Shown: piece after piece, positions 44,402-54,504 of the stretch
How positions within the stretch are numbered: the stretch's first letter is position 1
How the letters are laid out: each line of letters begins with the position of its first letter
NCBI RefSeq assembly: GCF_018860765.1
Contig: NZ_JAHKPV010000001.1
Coordinates: forward strand, 919,594 to 983,593
DNA length: 64,000 nt
Direction: 5' to 3'
Source: Marinobacter salexigens
Lineage (GTDB): Bacteria; Pseudomonadota; Gammaproteobacteria; Pseudomonadales; Oleiphilaceae
The notes under the pieces: generated by a model
The model's input: the letters and a program-made list of their open reading frames with translations, nothing else
Databases searched by the model: none
Told to the model about the DNA's origin: nothing
Translations under genes and position numbers: made by a program

Positions 44402-46147
44402 ATGACGAAACTGACGAGACGGGACTTCCTGAAGGCGTCTGCCATGGGCATGGGCGCAGTGGTTGTTTCGACTGGCTTAGCTGGCTGTGTATTTGATAGT
44501 GACGACAACCGCTCTACAGAGTTTACTCACGGTGTAGCCAGTGGCGACCCCTTGGCCGACGGGGTGGTTCTCTGGACCCGGGTAGTACCGAGCAAAGAGT
44601 TTGAGAGAGCCGTTAGCGTGGCTTGGGAAGTGGCTACGGACTCTGGTTTTGAAAACCTCATTCACTCAGGTACGGCTGAGGCCAGAAACGCCCATGATTT
44701 TACGGTTAAAGTCGACGTTCGTGGTCTTGCCTCTGGCCAGACCTATTACTACCGGTTCCGTACGTCCGACAGCCAGTCCTCCGCGGGTAAAACCCGAACG
44801 TTACCGGAGGGCGGCGTGGATTCGGTTCGATTGGCAGTGGTGTCTTGTGCAAACTACCCCGCGGGTTACTTCAACGTCTATCGTGAAATCAGCAAGCGCG
44901 AAGACCTAGATGCGGTTGTGCATCTGGGTGATTATATCTACGAGTACAGCAGTGAAGCGGGCAGTTACGCTGCGGCTGACGCAGCTGCGCTTGGCCGCAC
45001 CTTCCCAGCAGATAACGATGTGGAGTTGATAACGCTGAAGGATTATCGACGCCGCTACGACATTTACCGGTCGGATGCAGACCTGCAGGCGCTGCACGAG
45101 AAAGTACCGTTTATAGTTGTTTGGGACGATCATGAAGTCGCAAACGACGCTTGGCAAAACGGCGCAGAAAACCACAATGCCGACGAGGGCGACTACGGCA
45201 CCCGTAAGCTCGAAGCCCTGCAGGCATACTTTGAGTGGATGCCCATACGTCCGGTGTTTGAGGGGAATGACGAGGCGATATTCCGCACTTTCCGGTTTGG
45301 TGATTTGGTGGACCTGCACATGCTGGATACCCGGCATATGGGGCGAGATGAACCGCTGGACTATCTGGATTACTTTTCATCGGATGGCAGTCTCAATCAG
45401 GCTCAGTTTATTGCGGACGTTGGCAGCCAGAGTCGCACCTTGTTGGGTGCCGAGCAACTGCTCTGGCTTCAGTCCTCAATGGGATATTCCACGGCCAAGT
45501 GGCAGGTGTTGGGTCAACAAATACTCATGGGGCGCATGAACCTTCCGGCCGAGTTACTGGTTGCTATAGCAACGGAGAATTTTGCGGGCTTGCCTCAGGC
45601 ACTTGGAGAGTTAGCGCAGCTCAAAGGCCGAAAGTTGGCAGGAGACCCCACACTCACAGCCGCAGAGTTGGCGCGGATAGAAACTGCTGCACCTTATAAC
45701 CTCGATGCGTGGGACGGCTACCAGTATGAGCGGGAAGTTGTTCTGGGTACCGCAAAGCAGTTGAACAAGAATCTTGTGGTGCTGGCGGGGGATACCCACA
45801 ACGCTTGGGCCAATAACTTGAAAGACTTTAATGGCGATCAAATAGGCGTGGAGTTTGCCACGTCGTCGGTGTCATCGCCGGGCTTGGAGGAGTATCTGCA
45901 ATTGCAGGCGGATCAGGTTGCTGGAGCCGAGCAAGGCATTAGTTTGCTGGCGGATGATCTGGATTACCTGAACCTCAATCAAAGAGGCTACATGATGGTC
46001 ACCTTCACAGCGGATGAGGCGCGGGCTGACTGGTGCTTTGTGGACACTATCAAGGCTCGTGATTACGCTATTGATGCTACTCGCAGCACGAGCCGGAGAG
46101 TCCGGCCCGGCATGGGTAACCGCCGTTTGGAGTCTGTTCCGTCCTGA
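44402..46147 (+). CDS. phoD: PhoD-family alkaline phosphatase/phosphodiesterase, Tat-exported
   Basis: 581 residues from ATG 44402. A twin-arginine signal TRRDFLKAS lies at residues 5-13, followed by a hydrophobic stretch ending in LAGC, so it may also be lipidated. Metal-binding motifs of PhoD are clear: VVSCANYPAGYFNVY, VVHLGDYIYEY, VWDDHEVANDAW and VVLAGDTHNAW. These bind Fe3+ and Ca2+ with an active-site Cys in SCAN. It releases phosphate from organic phosphates outside the inner membrane, fitting the Pho genes in this window. Confidence 0.93.
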   Translation: MTKLTRRDFLKASAMGMGAVVVSTGLAGCVFDSDDNRSTEFTHGVASGDPLADGVVLWTRVVPSKEFERAVSVAWEVATDSGFENLIHSGTAEARNAHDFTVKVDVRGLASGQTYYYRFRTSDSQSSAGKTRTLPEGGVDSVRLAVVSCANYPAGYFNVYREISKREDLDAVVHLGDYIYEYSSEAGSYAAADAAALGRTFPADNDVELITLKDYRRRYDIYRSDADLQALHEKVPFIVVWDDHEVANDAWQNGAENHNADEGDYGTRKLEALQAYFEWMPIRPVFEGNDEAIFRTFRFGDLVDLHMLDTRHMGRDEPLDYLDYFSSDGSLNQAQFIADVGSQSRTLLGAEQLLWLQSSMGYSTAKWQVLGQQILMGRMNLPAELLVAIATENFAGLPQALGELAQLKGRKLAGDPTLTAAELARIETAAPYNLDAWDGYQYEREVVLGTAKQLNKNLVVLAGDTHNAWANNLKDFNGDQIGVEFATSSVSSPGLEEYLQLQADQVAGAEQGISLLADDLDYLNLNQRGYMMVTFTADEARADWCFVDTIKARDYAIDATRSTSRRVRPGMGNRRLESVPS

Positions 46148-46150
46148 CGG

Positions 46151-48550
46151 TTATGGCAGGCCGCGAGTGATCAAAGTAGGGTCGCCGCGGCCTTCAACGG
46201 CTGCCAATTCGGCACTCGATAGCCACTCTCCGGGTGGCTTGTTTAATGCGTTGGCGCAAGCGGCCAGAGCGTGGCCCCAAGAGCAACGATTGGCAAACAG
46301 CATGCCTGCCTCGTTCAAGGTGCCGCCGCGATTGATGTAACCCAATATTCTACTTTGACTGGGGTTTGGGAACAGTGTGTGCATGTGCCCGCGAAACACC
46401 TCCGGTCGCATGTGAGTCAGCGCAACTCGCCGATGCAAACGGCTAGGAAACAACCGTTCCCGTTCAATCTCCGGCATGCAGATTTCTGCTTCAAACGTGT
46501 CTCTCGGCTCGCGGAAACGCCCGGGTTCCTGCACGTAGACCAGTCGGAAAGATGTGCCTGTTTCACGCAGGCGCTCGCAAGCGCGAATGGCTTCTGAAAG
46601 CTGGTAGGCTCCGTTGGCGATCAACAGGACTGGCTCGTTGCCAGATGTGTCCTCGTCCACTACCAACGCGCCATGCCGTGCAAGAGCCTCGGCTTCGTGG
46701 GTATCGAACACGCAAGGCCGGTTTCGTTTGGGTATGACCATGCAACTGATGGTTCCGCGCCCTGTGAAAACCGAAGGAAGAACCGCCAGAGTGCTGTTGT
46801 AATCCGCTGGGAAAAGAACCCGGGACACATCGCTCATTTCACCCAGCAGGCTTTCACAAAAGGTGGTGTCTTGATGCGATTGTTCGTTCTTGCCGTTTTC
46901 CCAAGTGTGGGAAGTGGCAATCACCGGCAGGCCAAGCCAGCGAGCAGAGCGGCCAACAGCTTTCTGGTGACGCGCAAAAATCAGCTCTTGGCGGATTGCG
47001 CCAAGCATTTTTACGCAGAAGGCTTCGTAGCTGGCGACCAGATTGACCCCGGCTTTGTTGGCCAGACAAGCAGACACAACGGCTTCTTCGTTCAGTGCGG
47101 TGATGATCTTGCCATCAACCGACTCCGAGTCATTCTCGGGATCGTTAACCCGGTGTTTGAGGTCTTCCAAAACCCCTGTCAGGCGATTGCTTGCAAGCTC
47201 ATCGGGGTTGCCCACACGCGCCCTGAGCTCTGGGTTTTGCGTCACCAGAGCCCGGAAGAAGTCGTCAACTGCCCGCATGGGAGAAACTGACTCGTGGCAT
47301 GCGGCAATGACTGGAATAGCTAAGTCTGGCGGATTGCGCTTCGCCAGAGGATGGTCGCGTTCCAAGGGGCGGGACTGTTGTTCATGCTCTTTTAGCCGCA
47401 ACACGCTTTGTGCAAGTTCCTGCGGAGCTACCCAAAGGCGCGATGCGTGTTCCTGAAATAATTCCCGAGCCCGAACGTCCAGTCGCGGGTTGCCGGGTAG
47501 TGGCAAATTGTGTGCTGGGTTTAATCCCGCGCCATAAAAGCCAAAACCTTTCACCGTTTCGGCAATGCCGTAGGGAATGCGAACCGGATAACTCAGCTCG
47601 CCTTCCAGCGCACTGTCACGCCGGTACTGGAGAGAGTTTTCCATTTCGGCAAGCGCACAAACAAAGGCCGCCGGATCGCGGCCATCAAATCTGAAAGGAT
47701 CAAAGCCCAGAGCTGCAAGGCGTGCCTCAAACCTTTCAAGCCCCTTGCGGGTGCCCAGTTCAGTACGCTGTTCAATACGCCGACCATTGGCGATCATTAC
47801 TGGCATCACCAGACCGCAGTCGGCTGCCCGCCACCAACGAGGGATCCAGTCACTGCCGCGCTGCTCTTCAGCTGCGCCATCAGACAAAAAGGCGATGAGT
47901 GATTCGTCAGGCAGCGGCATGTGGGCGTACTGAAGCTCGGCAAAGCCTAAGTAACCGCCTTCAATAATACCGCCCGCCGTGTATGGGTTAACATGACTTC
48001 CCAATGGGGCTGCTGTACTGCCATCCGGCTTTTGCTGGTAGCTGTAAAAATCCGCTACCATCCGTGACAGCCCATCCGTTCCGGTGTAGCGTTTATGCTG
48101 TTCCGGCAGAAGGTTGCTGGTGAGTACGTTCAGCGCATCGATGGCGGCTACGCAATGCCCTTGGCCCATCAGCCAGCTTCGGGTTCGCCCTGTCAGGTTA
48201 TTTAGAGCCATGTAGGCTGCATAGGCTGGGACCATGTTCAACGCGCCGCCAGTATGGCCTTCGGGATTGCACTTGAAGTCCTTTGCAGCCAAAGGGGCGC
48301 CAGAGCTGTCTACGCGGTTTGCATAAGTCATGTGTACGACCAACCACATGCCAGCGCTGGTTAGCCGGTCTAGGTCCGCCAGCTTGCGGTAGACTGTAGC
48401 GGTATCAGGTTGGAGGCCTGCGGCAACAAGACGAGAAGCAAGAATTTGAACATGCTCGCAAGTGGTGTCGGTATGCTCGATGACGCCATAGCCGCGGCGC
48501 CAGAGTTCGTACTCTGGGCAAACCGTTGATGGCGAAATGGGTGATGACAT
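46151..48550 (-). CDS. Divergent phosphoketolase-family (TPP-dependent) enzyme
   Basis: 799 residues from ATG 48550 (GGAGG 7 bp upstream). It is homologous to xylulose-5-P/fructose-6-P phosphoketolase over its full length: EGHTGGALNMVPAYAAYMALN, HVNPYTAGGIIEGGYLGF, YEAFCVKMLGAIRQE and SHTWENGKNEQSHQDTTF. Key sites differ from the canonical enzyme: MGQGHCVA instead of GHGGP, SDGAAEEQ instead of GDGEAETG, and SHQDTTF instead of SHQDPGF. So the chemistry may differ, perhaps an epimerase or another aldol-type reaction. Neighbours give no clue. Confidence 0.75.
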   Translation of the reverse strand: MSSPISPSTVCPEYELWRRGYGVIEHTDTTCEHVQILASRLVAAGLQPDTATVYRKLADLDRLTSAGMWLVVHMTYANRVDSSGAPLAAKDFKCNPEGHTGGALNMVPAYAAYMALNNLTGRTRSWLMGQGHCVAAIDALNVLTSNLLPEQHKRYTGTDGLSRMVADFYSYQQKPDGSTAAPLGSHVNPYTAGGIIEGGYLGFAELQYAHMPLPDESLIAFLSDGAAEEQRGSDWIPRWWRAADCGLVMPVMIANGRRIEQRTELGTRKGLERFEARLAALGFDPFRFDGRDPAAFVCALAEMENSLQYRRDSALEGELSYPVRIPYGIAETVKGFGFYGAGLNPAHNLPLPGNPRLDVRARELFQEHASRLWVAPQELAQSVLRLKEHEQQSRPLERDHPLAKRNPPDLAIPVIAACHESVSPMRAVDDFFRALVTQNPELRARVGNPDELASNRLTGVLEDLKHRVNDPENDSESVDGKIITALNEEAVVSACLANKAGVNLVASYEAFCVKMLGAIRQELIFARHQKAVGRSARWLGLPVIATSHTWENGKNEQSHQDTTFCESLLGEMSDVSRVLFPADYNSTLAVLPSVFTGRGTISCMVIPKRNRPCVFDTHEAEALARHGALVVDEDTSGNEPVLLIANGAYQLSEAIRACERLRETGTSFRLVYVQEPGRFREPRDTFEAEICMPEIERERLFPSRLHRRVALTHMRPEVFRGHMHTLFPNPSQSRILGYINRGGTLNEAGMLFANRCSWGHALAACANALNKPPGEWLSSAELAAVEGRGDPTLITRGLP

Positions 48551-48680
48551 AGCTTGCCTCCAAGGCATAATTATTGTGCAACGATTGTAAGAGGCACTCG
48601 CATTGCGCCGTTTGATTCAGGTCAGGCGAACAGGCTTCTCACGACAACTGCGTTTTGTAACCGTTTTAAAGGAGAAACTG

Positions 48681-50357
48681 ATGACCGATGACAAACGCCG
48701 CCGTTATTCCGCCCCTGTGGTGGATGGTGTGGGTAAGTCCGCTAGCCGGGCTATGCTGCGGGCTGTCGGTTTTACCGATGAGGATTTCCGTAAGCCGCAG
48801 ATCGGCATTGCCTCCACCTGGAGTAATTTGACGCCCTGTAACATGCACATTCACGAGTTGGCCGAAGCTTCCTCGGCGGGCGCTGATTCAGCTGGCGGCA
48901 AGTCATTGATCTTCAATACCATCACGGTTTCTGATGGCATTGCCAATGGCACGCTCGGCATGAAGTATTCGCTTGTGTCGCGGGAGGTTATCGCTGATTC
49001 CATAGAAACTGTGGCAGGTTGCGAAGGGTTTGATGGGCTGGTTGCCATTGGGGGGTGTGACAAAAACATGCCAGGCTGCCTAATAGGGCTGGCCCGACTG
49101 AACCGGCCATCGGTGTTTGTGTACGGCGGCACCATTCTGCCCGGTGAGAACCATACGGACATTGTGTCGGTATTCGAGGCGGTGGGGGCTCACGCTCGGG
49201 GCGATCTCGATTTAATTGAAGTTAAACAAATTGAAGAAACAGCCATTCCCGGCCCGGGTTCCTGTGGCGGTATGTACACTGCCAACACCATGGCATCGGC
49301 TATTGAAGCTATGGGAATGAGCCTGCCGGGAAGTTCCGCACAGAATGCGGTATCCAATAACAAACTGGATGACTGCCGTGCCGCGGGTGCAGCGGTTTTG
49401 AGTCTTCTGGATAAAAACATCAAGCCTTCAGACATCATGACCCGAGCGGCGTTCGAGAATGCGATTACCGTTGTGATTGCTTTGGGTGGCTCAACCAACG
49501 CAGTTCTGCACCTTTTGGCAATGGCCAGCACGGTTGATGTGGAGCTGAGTCTGGAAGACTTCGTAGAGATTGGTAAGCGCGTACCTGTTCTTGCTGACTT
49601 GCGTCCTAGCGGCCACTACATGATGTCTGAGTTGGTGGCGATTGGTGGCATACAACCTCTGATGAAGATGTTGCTCGATCGAGGCTTGTTGCATGGAGAC
49701 TGCCTGACTGTAACCGGCCACACGCTGGCGGAAAACCTGGCTAAAGTAGAGCCTTATGCCGAAGGTCAGGACATTATCCGTGCGTTCGACAATCCTGTGA
49801 AAGCTGACAGCCACTTGCGCATTCTCTATGGCAACCTGGCACCGGAAGGCGCTGTTGCAAAGATCACCGGTAAAGAAGGTACTCATTTTTCCGGGCGTGC
49901 CCGGGTGTTCCATTCCGAAGAAGAAGCGCAAGCGCGGATTATCGACGGAACCGTGGTTGCCGGTGATGTGTTGGTGATTCGATACGAAGGCCCGAAGGGT
50001 GGCCCGGGCATGCGTGAAATGCTTACGCCGACATCGGCAATTATGGGTAAGGGCCTTGGCAACGATGTAGCCTTGATCACGGATGGTCGTTTTTCCGGAG
50101 GCAGCCACGGCTTTGTCGTTGGGCATATAAGCCCGGAAGCTGCAGAGGGTGGCCCCATTGCGCTGGTTGAGGATGGCGATACAATTACCATCGATGCGGT
50201 GGCAAACACCATGGTATTGGATGTGCCTGACCAAGAGCTTAAACGCCGACGCAAAGCTTGGGTTGGTCCCGAACCACGATTCACGCGTGGCGTGCTTGCC
50301 AAATACGCTCGCACAGTAAGTTCTGCGTCCACTGGCGCGGTTACCGACCTGCCATGA
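48681..50357 (+). CDS. ilvD: Dihydroxy-acid dehydratase IlvD
   Basis: 558 residues from ATG 48681 (AAAGGAG 7 bp upstream). Iron-sulfur ligands and active-site motifs are present: [31 protein letters not shown] and the C-terminal [19 protein letters not shown]. The length and motifs fit the shorter IlvD branch often carrying a [2Fe-2S] cluster. It makes the 2-keto acid precursors of valine, leucine and isoleucine. Divergent from the phosphoketolase-like gene. Confidence 0.96.
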   Translation: MTDDKRRRYSAPVVDGVGKSASRAMLRAVGFTDEDFRKPQIGIASTWSNLTPCNMHIHELAEASSAGADSAGGKSLIFNTITVSDGIANGTLGMKYSLVSREVIADSIETVAGCEGFDGLVAIGGCDKNMPGCLIGLARLNRPSVFVYGGTILPGENHTDIVSVFEAVGAHARGDLDLIEVKQIEETAIPGPGSCGGMYTANTMASAIEAMGMSLPGSSAQNAVSNNKLDDCRAAGAAVLSLLDKNIKPSDIMTRAAFENAITVVIALGGSTNAVLHLLAMASTVDVELSLEDFVEIGKRVPVLADLRPSGHYMMSELVAIGGIQPLMKMLLDRGLLHGDCLTVTGHTLAENLAKVEPYAEGQDIIRAFDNPVKADSHLRILYGNLAPEGAVAKITGKEGTHFSGRARVFHSEEEAQARIIDGTVVAGDVLVIRYEGPKGGPGMREMLTPTSAIMGKGLGNDVALITDGRFSGGSHGFVVGHISPEAAEGGPIALVEDGDTITIDAVANTMVLDVPDQELKRRRKAWVGPEPRFTRGVLAKYARTVSSASTGAVTDLP

Positions 50358-50386
50358 TGCATCAATAACGCAGAGACAGAACGCAC

Positions 50387-51328
50387 ATGCATAAAGTGAA
50401 CATCGCGCGGATGCTATTGTGGCTGGTGTTATGCCTGCCACTAGCAGTAAGTGCGCAGCAGAAGAGCGCCAGCGTGGCTGGTGCTCAGAACTTGAATTTG
50501 GCATCGGTCAATGCGGCCGTGGCGATGGCTGGTAGCAACGAACTGGTGTTTGGTCGAAATGCTGACCGACCTGTACCAATCGCTTCCATAACCAAAGTGA
50601 TGACAGCTCTAGTGGTGCTGGACTCCGGCGCCGCGCTGAATGAGTGGTTGGTATTCCAGAAACGCCACACGGTTGCCGCAGCCAATGCCTACACCCGCAT
50701 CCGGATAGGTTCGAAGATGCGCCGTGCCGATGTGCTTCGTATTGCGCTCATGTCGTCTGAAAACTTTGCGGCCTACACCTTGGCCCGAAGCCATCCGGGT
50801 GGCTTCGATGCATTTATTGACGCGATGAATGCCAAGGCAAAAGCTCTTGGTATGAGCGGCACCCGCTTTGTGGACCCGACGGGTCTTTCGGCAGAGAACC
50901 TATCCACAGCAGGGGATTTGGTGAAGCTTATTAATGCTGCGGCAAAGCATCCGGAGATTCGGGAGTATTCCACCACTGGCTATTTTCGTGGCAACTTCCG
51001 GAACCCCCGTTACAGCTTGTCGTTTGGTAACACCAATGCTCTGGTGCACCGGGAAAGTTGGGGAGTGGAACTGAGCAAAACCGGCTATCTTTCGGAGGCC
51101 GGGCGCTGCTTGGTAATGATTTCTGAAATGAACGGCAAACAGGTGGTCACAGTACTTTTAGACTCTTTGGGAACTCGGTCTCCAATGGGGGATGCAGGGC
51201 GCATCAAACGCTGGCTGGATACCGGTGCCGAAGGGCGGGTGGCGAAAGCTGCAAAGCAATATGCACAGGAGAAGAACGCGGCCTACAACGCAATGGCCCA
51301 CGGCCCCGCAACTACCGCGCTCAAGTAA
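50387..51328 (+). CDS. pbpG: D-alanyl-D-alanine endopeptidase PbpG (PBP7)
   Basis: 313 residues. Signal peptide (cleavage near AVSA-Q24). The penicillin-binding triad is complete: S67-I-T-K70 in SITKVMTALV, S124-E-N126 in SSENFAAYTLA, and KTG near residue 230. It lacks the C-terminal domain of PBP5-type carboxypeptidases, fitting PBP7, which cuts D-Ala-meso-DAP crosslinks. It starts 29 bp after ilvD. Confidence 0.92.
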   Translation: MHKVNIARMLLWLVLCLPLAVSAQQKSASVAGAQNLNLASVNAAVAMAGSNELVFGRNADRPVPIASITKVMTALVVLDSGAALNEWLVFQKRHTVAAANAYTRIRIGSKMRRADVLRIALMSSENFAAYTLARSHPGGFDAFIDAMNAKAKALGMSGTRFVDPTGLSAENLSTAGDLVKLINAAAKHPEIREYSTTGYFRGNFRNPRYSLSFGNTNALVHRESWGVELSKTGYLSEAGRCLVMISEMNGKQVVTVLLDSLGTRSPMGDAGRIKRWLDTGAEGRVAKAAKQYAQEKNAAYNAMAHGPATTALK

Positions 51329-51373
51329 CGTCTACACAAAGTCGCGCCATACCCTGAACAGGGCAGGAAGGTC

Positions 51374-51853
51374 ATGATCCAGATTTTTACCACCGGCGGT
51401 ACCATCGATAAGGTGTATTTCGATGCCAACAGCGAATTTGAGATTGGCGAGTCTCTGGTGCCGGAATTGCTGGCGGAATCCAACATCCACAAAGGCTATA
51501 GCCTGCGGGGGTTGTTGCGTAAAGACAGTCTGGAAATGGACGATGCAGATCGTGCGTTGGTTCTTGATGCCGTTACCGCCAGTGACAGTAATCGTATACT
51601 GATCACCCACGGAACGGACACCATGGCTGAAACGGCTCAAGTGCTGTCACCTCTGAGTGGTAAAACCATCGTTCTTACAGGCGCAATGCAGCCTGCTCGA
51701 ATGCGTCGAAGCGATGCAGTGTTCAACATAGGGTTTGCTTGGGCAGCGTTACAGCTTCTGCCCTCAGGCGTTTATATTGCGATGAATGGCGAGGTGTTCG
51801 AGGCTGGTGCTGTGCGTAAAAACCTGAAGGCTCAGCGCTTCGAGCGCGCCTGA
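51374..51853 (+). CDS. Short asparaginase-domain protein
   Basis: 159 residues, only the N-terminal catalytic domain of L-asparaginase. It carries both active-site threonines: TTGGTIDK (Thr near 12) and THGTDTMAET. The usual C-terminal domain that completes the active site is absent, and the frame closes cleanly 2 bp before the convergent rsuA gene, so there is no sign of a decayed longer gene. Single-domain members exist as a family; activity is uncertain. AGGAAGG precedes the ATG. Confidence 0.8.
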   Translation: MIQIFTTGGTIDKVYFDANSEFEIGESLVPELLAESNIHKGYSLRGLLRKDSLEMDDADRALVLDAVTASDSNRILITHGTDTMAETAQVLSPLSGKTIVLTGAMQPARMRRSDAVFNIGFAWAALQLLPSGVYIAMNGEVFEAGAVRKNLKAQRFERA

Positions 51854-51855
51854 GC

Positions 51856-52548
51856 TCAAGCAATTGAAGCGATTTCTTGCTCCGTCAGCTCTCGATACTC
51901 GCCCGGCCTCAGTGCCGGGTCGAGTGAGACGGCACCAATGCTCTGTCTGTGCAGGGCTTCCACATGGTTCCCCACCGCTGCAAGCATGCGTTTGACCTGA
52001 TGATAGCGCCCTTCTGAAATGGTCAGCTCAATCAATTGTGGCTCCACAACGTTGACCTGCGCCGGCTTTGTGGGCATCGCTTCGTTGTGAAGCACAATGC
52101 CTTTCTCCAGTTCTTCGATGGCGGACTCTGAAATGGGTGTGGTCAAAGTTACCCTGTAAGTTTTTGGGCAGTCTACTTTGGGGGAGGTGACTCGGTGAGA
52201 CCACTTTCCATCGGTTGTCAGTAACAGTAAGCCTGTGGTGTCGGCATCTAATCGCCCGGCAATGTGCAGGTCTCGAGTTAGTTCCGCAGGAAGAAGATCC
52301 AGCGCAGTTGGATGATCACTGTCGCGGGTTGCACTGACAACGCCCGCAGGCTTGTTCAGCATCAGATAGCGTTCACCCTGAATGGTCAGTTGCGCGCCAT
52401 CCAGAGAGATGTCTGCATCTGCAGGGACGTGCTTTCCCGTGTCTTTCCAAACCTCCGTATTAACCTCAACTCTCCCTGCATGTATGGCGCGTCTGGCCTC
52501 TTTACGAGAAAGTGGTGAGCTTGTGGAAATAAACTGATCAAGGCGCAT
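51856..52548 (-). CDS. rsuA: Ribosomal small-subunit pseudouridine synthase RsuA-like
   Basis: 230 residues from ATG 52548. An N-terminal S4 RNA-binding domain (RLDQFISTSSPLSRKEARRAI) precedes the catalytic domain with YLMLNKPAGVVSAT and the catalytic Asp in AGRLDADTTGLLLLT. It is closest to RsuA, which modifies U516 of 16S rRNA; the related RluE/RluF act on 23S rRNA. It begins 5 bp after the stop of the membrane hydrolase gene. Confidence 0.88.
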   Translation of the reverse strand: MRLDQFISTSSPLSRKEARRAIHAGRVEVNTEVWKDTGKHVPADADISLDGAQLTIQGERYLMLNKPAGVVSATRDSDHPTALDLLPAELTRDLHIAGRLDADTTGLLLLTTDGKWSHRVTSPKVDCPKTYRVTLTTPISESAIEELEKGIVLHNEAMPTKPAQVNVVEPQLIELTISEGRYHQVKRMLAAVGNHVEALHRQSIGAVSLDPALRPGEYRELTEQEIASIA

Positions 52549-52553
52549 AGTTG

Positions 52554-53582
52554 TTAACACTCCTGGCCAGAGGCTGGCGTTGCAAGGCTGGCAAGACACA
52601 GTATTGGAATTGCGCCGGTGGTGCGGGCCCAAAGTAAAGGCAGGGCTCCGGTGTTCATTACGGGGCGTGGCGCTCGAGCACCATTGCCGGGAATAACGGC
52701 TCCATCTTGCTGATTCGCGAGAATGAAGGTGAACGGGTGTGCACCGGGAATGCCAAGCCGAACGTCGGTTGCGGTGATTTCCTCGCCGTTAGTTTTGTAG
52801 TCTAGGAAGCCGCGGGTAAACCACTCCAGACGGCGTGTCTCGGGTAATTGCGAGACAGCCTTGGCCAACTCTGGCTGACGCGGGAAATGCTCAAGTGTTA
52901 AAGGTGCGTCGCCATCCAGAAAGCCGGTTACGATTTCAACGCGATGCTGGTCAGTCATGGCTGTGGCACGCCAGAGTACTGTGTTGAACGGCATTGGCTG
53001 TACAAGCAATTCAGCGTCTTGAAAGCCGGCGTCTGCAAGCGCGGGCTGCACCCGCTCGGTGATGGTTTGCTGGGCTACAAACGACCAACCGAGATACGCA
53101 GTGGAGAGAACCAGCCCCGTTGCCACGGCGCGCATCGCCGGAGGGCGTATTAGAAAGGCGATGCAGCCTGCCAAAAGCGGAAGTGTATAGAGAGGATCGA
53201 TGATAAAAATGCTGCTTATGGCAAGCGGCCTACCAATCGGCCAGAAAAGCTGGGTTCCGTAGGTGGTGAAAGTGTCTAGTAGCGGGTGCGTCATTAACAC
53301 CAGTGCAGTCAGTAACAGCCAGCGCGGAAACCCCGGCTCCGGTTTCCAGCGCCAAAGCAAAGCTGCTAATAGCAGTGATAGAGGTGCAAGTACAAACAGT
53401 GAGTGGCTAAAGCCTCTATGCTGCGTAAAGTTCGCAACCGCCGTTCCATAGTCAATTAGCACATCGAGATCGGGCAGAGTGGCTAGTAGCGCGCCGGTGA
53501 GCAGAACAGGTCGTCCGAGGGTTTTACCTGCCAAAAGACCCGCGATGGAGGCGCCCAGAGCAGCTTGGGTGATTGAGTCCAT
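52554..53582 (-). CDS. YdjM-type membrane-bound metal-dependent hydrolase
   Basis: 342 residues. N-terminal half with about five membrane segments and the metal-binding signatures MDSITQAALGA, ATLPDLDVL and HRGFSHSLF, plus THPLLDTFTTYGTQLFWP (the LdmA/YdjM pattern). The C-terminal half (about 190-300) is soluble with little hydrophobicity and looks periplasmic. The family contains UPF-type inner-membrane hydrolases with undefined substrates. Same operon direction as rsuA, with 5 bp between them. Confidence 0.82.
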   Translation of the reverse strand: MDSITQAALGASIAGLLAGKTLGRPVLLTGALLATLPDLDVLIDYGTAVANFTQHRGFSHSLFVLAPLSLLLAALLWRWKPEPGFPRWLLLTALVLMTHPLLDTFTTYGTQLFWPIGRPLAISSIFIIDPLYTLPLLAGCIAFLIRPPAMRAVATGLVLSTAYLGWSFVAQQTITERVQPALADAGFQDAELLVQPMPFNTVLWRATAMTDQHRVEIVTGFLDGDAPLTLEHFPRQPELAKAVSQLPETRRLEWFTRGFLDYKTNGEEITATDVRLGIPGAHPFTFILANQQDGAVIPGNGARAPRPVMNTGALPLLWARTTGAIPILCLASLATPASGQEC

Positions 53583-53680
53583 GAATTCCGTAAAAGTAGA
53601 AAGTGTTGGTGAGTATTATGCTTGGAATGCGGGCTCAGATCACGGCAAGAAAGGTGTGGTTCAACAACGAGGGTGTTAAA

Positions 53681-53725
53681 AAAGCTGACACCCCGAGCTT
53701 GGTGCAAGCGCAGGGTGTCAGCTTT
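53681..53725 (-). terminator. Rho-independent terminator of the PEP-CTERM gene
   Basis: 13-bp perfect stem AAAGCTGACACCC / GGGTGTCAGCTTT with an inner small stem in the 19-nt loop, followed on the minus strand by T6. It lies 60 bp past the stop at 53786. Confidence 0.9.
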
Positions 53726-53785
53726 GTACTCGTTTATATTCTGTGCACTACAGGGTTAAGGTGCTCCTGTTAGTGCGCCAGCCAC

Positions 53786-54481
53786 TCAGGCTTTGCGGCG
53801 ACGTGCCATGCCGAGACCAGCCAGACCAAGGCCGAGCAGGGCTAGGGTACCGGGCTCTGGGACTGAAACCGGCAGGGCTGTTGCGTTTAGTCTGGCCCAA
53901 AGGTTGTAGTCCTGAACCGTGTTTTCGGGAGTGCTGCCATCCGCGCTCAAGCCCAGCAGTTCAAGTGAGTACTCGACCCCCCCGAGAATAAAGTCCGAAC
54001 TGGTGACTGATGCGCCAGTCTGAGTGATTGTGTCGTCAACGTCACCCGTAAATGATCCAAACCAGCAAATGCCTAGAAACAGGGTACCGGTGCATGCGGT
54101 ATCGGGAGTTTCATTATGGGTAAAGACAAACTCGCCTTCACCAGCACCAGTGATTCCAGCAGCTGAAAAACCAAGAGTGACCGCGAGATCTGCAGATGTC
54201 AGAGTTCCACCGGATACTTGGTTGTTCGTATGTGTCAACATCCCAAGAACAAATGCCGAATCGTCATTGATTACCGGCAGTGGTGTTGCGCCCGTGAACT
54301 CGTAACTACTCTGGATGCCGTTACCCCAAGAGATCAAACTTGTACCGTTACCATTCACTCCGTTTCCGGTAGTGTTTTCAAACGTGCCGTCAATCGACGT
54401 TACGTTAACTGGAAATGCTGCTGCGCTCATAGCTGCTGCCAGCAACAGTGCACCGATAGACCCTTTCGCCAACATCTTCAT
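53786..54481 (-). CDS. THxN-family PEP-CTERM exported protein
   Basis: 231 residues. Signal peptide (cleavage near AAA-F23) and a beta-rich Gly/Thr/Asn-rich body containing LTHTNNQV, the THxN signature of this family. The C-terminus VPEPGTLALLGLGLAGLGMARRRKA is a classic PEP-CTERM tripartite signal: VPEP motif, membrane helix and Arg cluster. Such proteins are cut and released by an exosortase. No exosortase or exopolysaccharide genes are in the window. It is monocistronic, with its own terminator. Likely a cell-surface or matrix protein; ligand unknown. Confidence 0.9.
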   Translation of the reverse strand: MKMLAKGSIGALLLAAAMSAAAFPVNVTSIDGTFENTTGNGVNGNGTSLISWGNGIQSSYEFTGATPLPVINDDSAFVLGMLTHTNNQVSGGTLTSADLAVTLGFSAAGITGAGEGEFVFTHNETPDTACTGTLFLGICWFGSFTGDVDDTITQTGASVTSSDFILGGVEYSLELLGLSADGSTPENTVQDYNLWARLNATALPVSVPEPGTLALLGLGLAGLGMARRRKA

Positions 54482-54504
54482 GTACTTCTCCTAGCTTTAT
54501 AATC

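Noticed and set aside
49491..50504. Long antisense frame through ilvD and into pbpG
   Set aside because: Low-complexity composition and no start context; both sense genes are complete and conserved.
51374..51853. Asparaginase as a truncated pseudogene
   Set aside because: Frame is clean, with a good ribosome site; no leftover C-terminal coding sequence is visible in any frame downstream.
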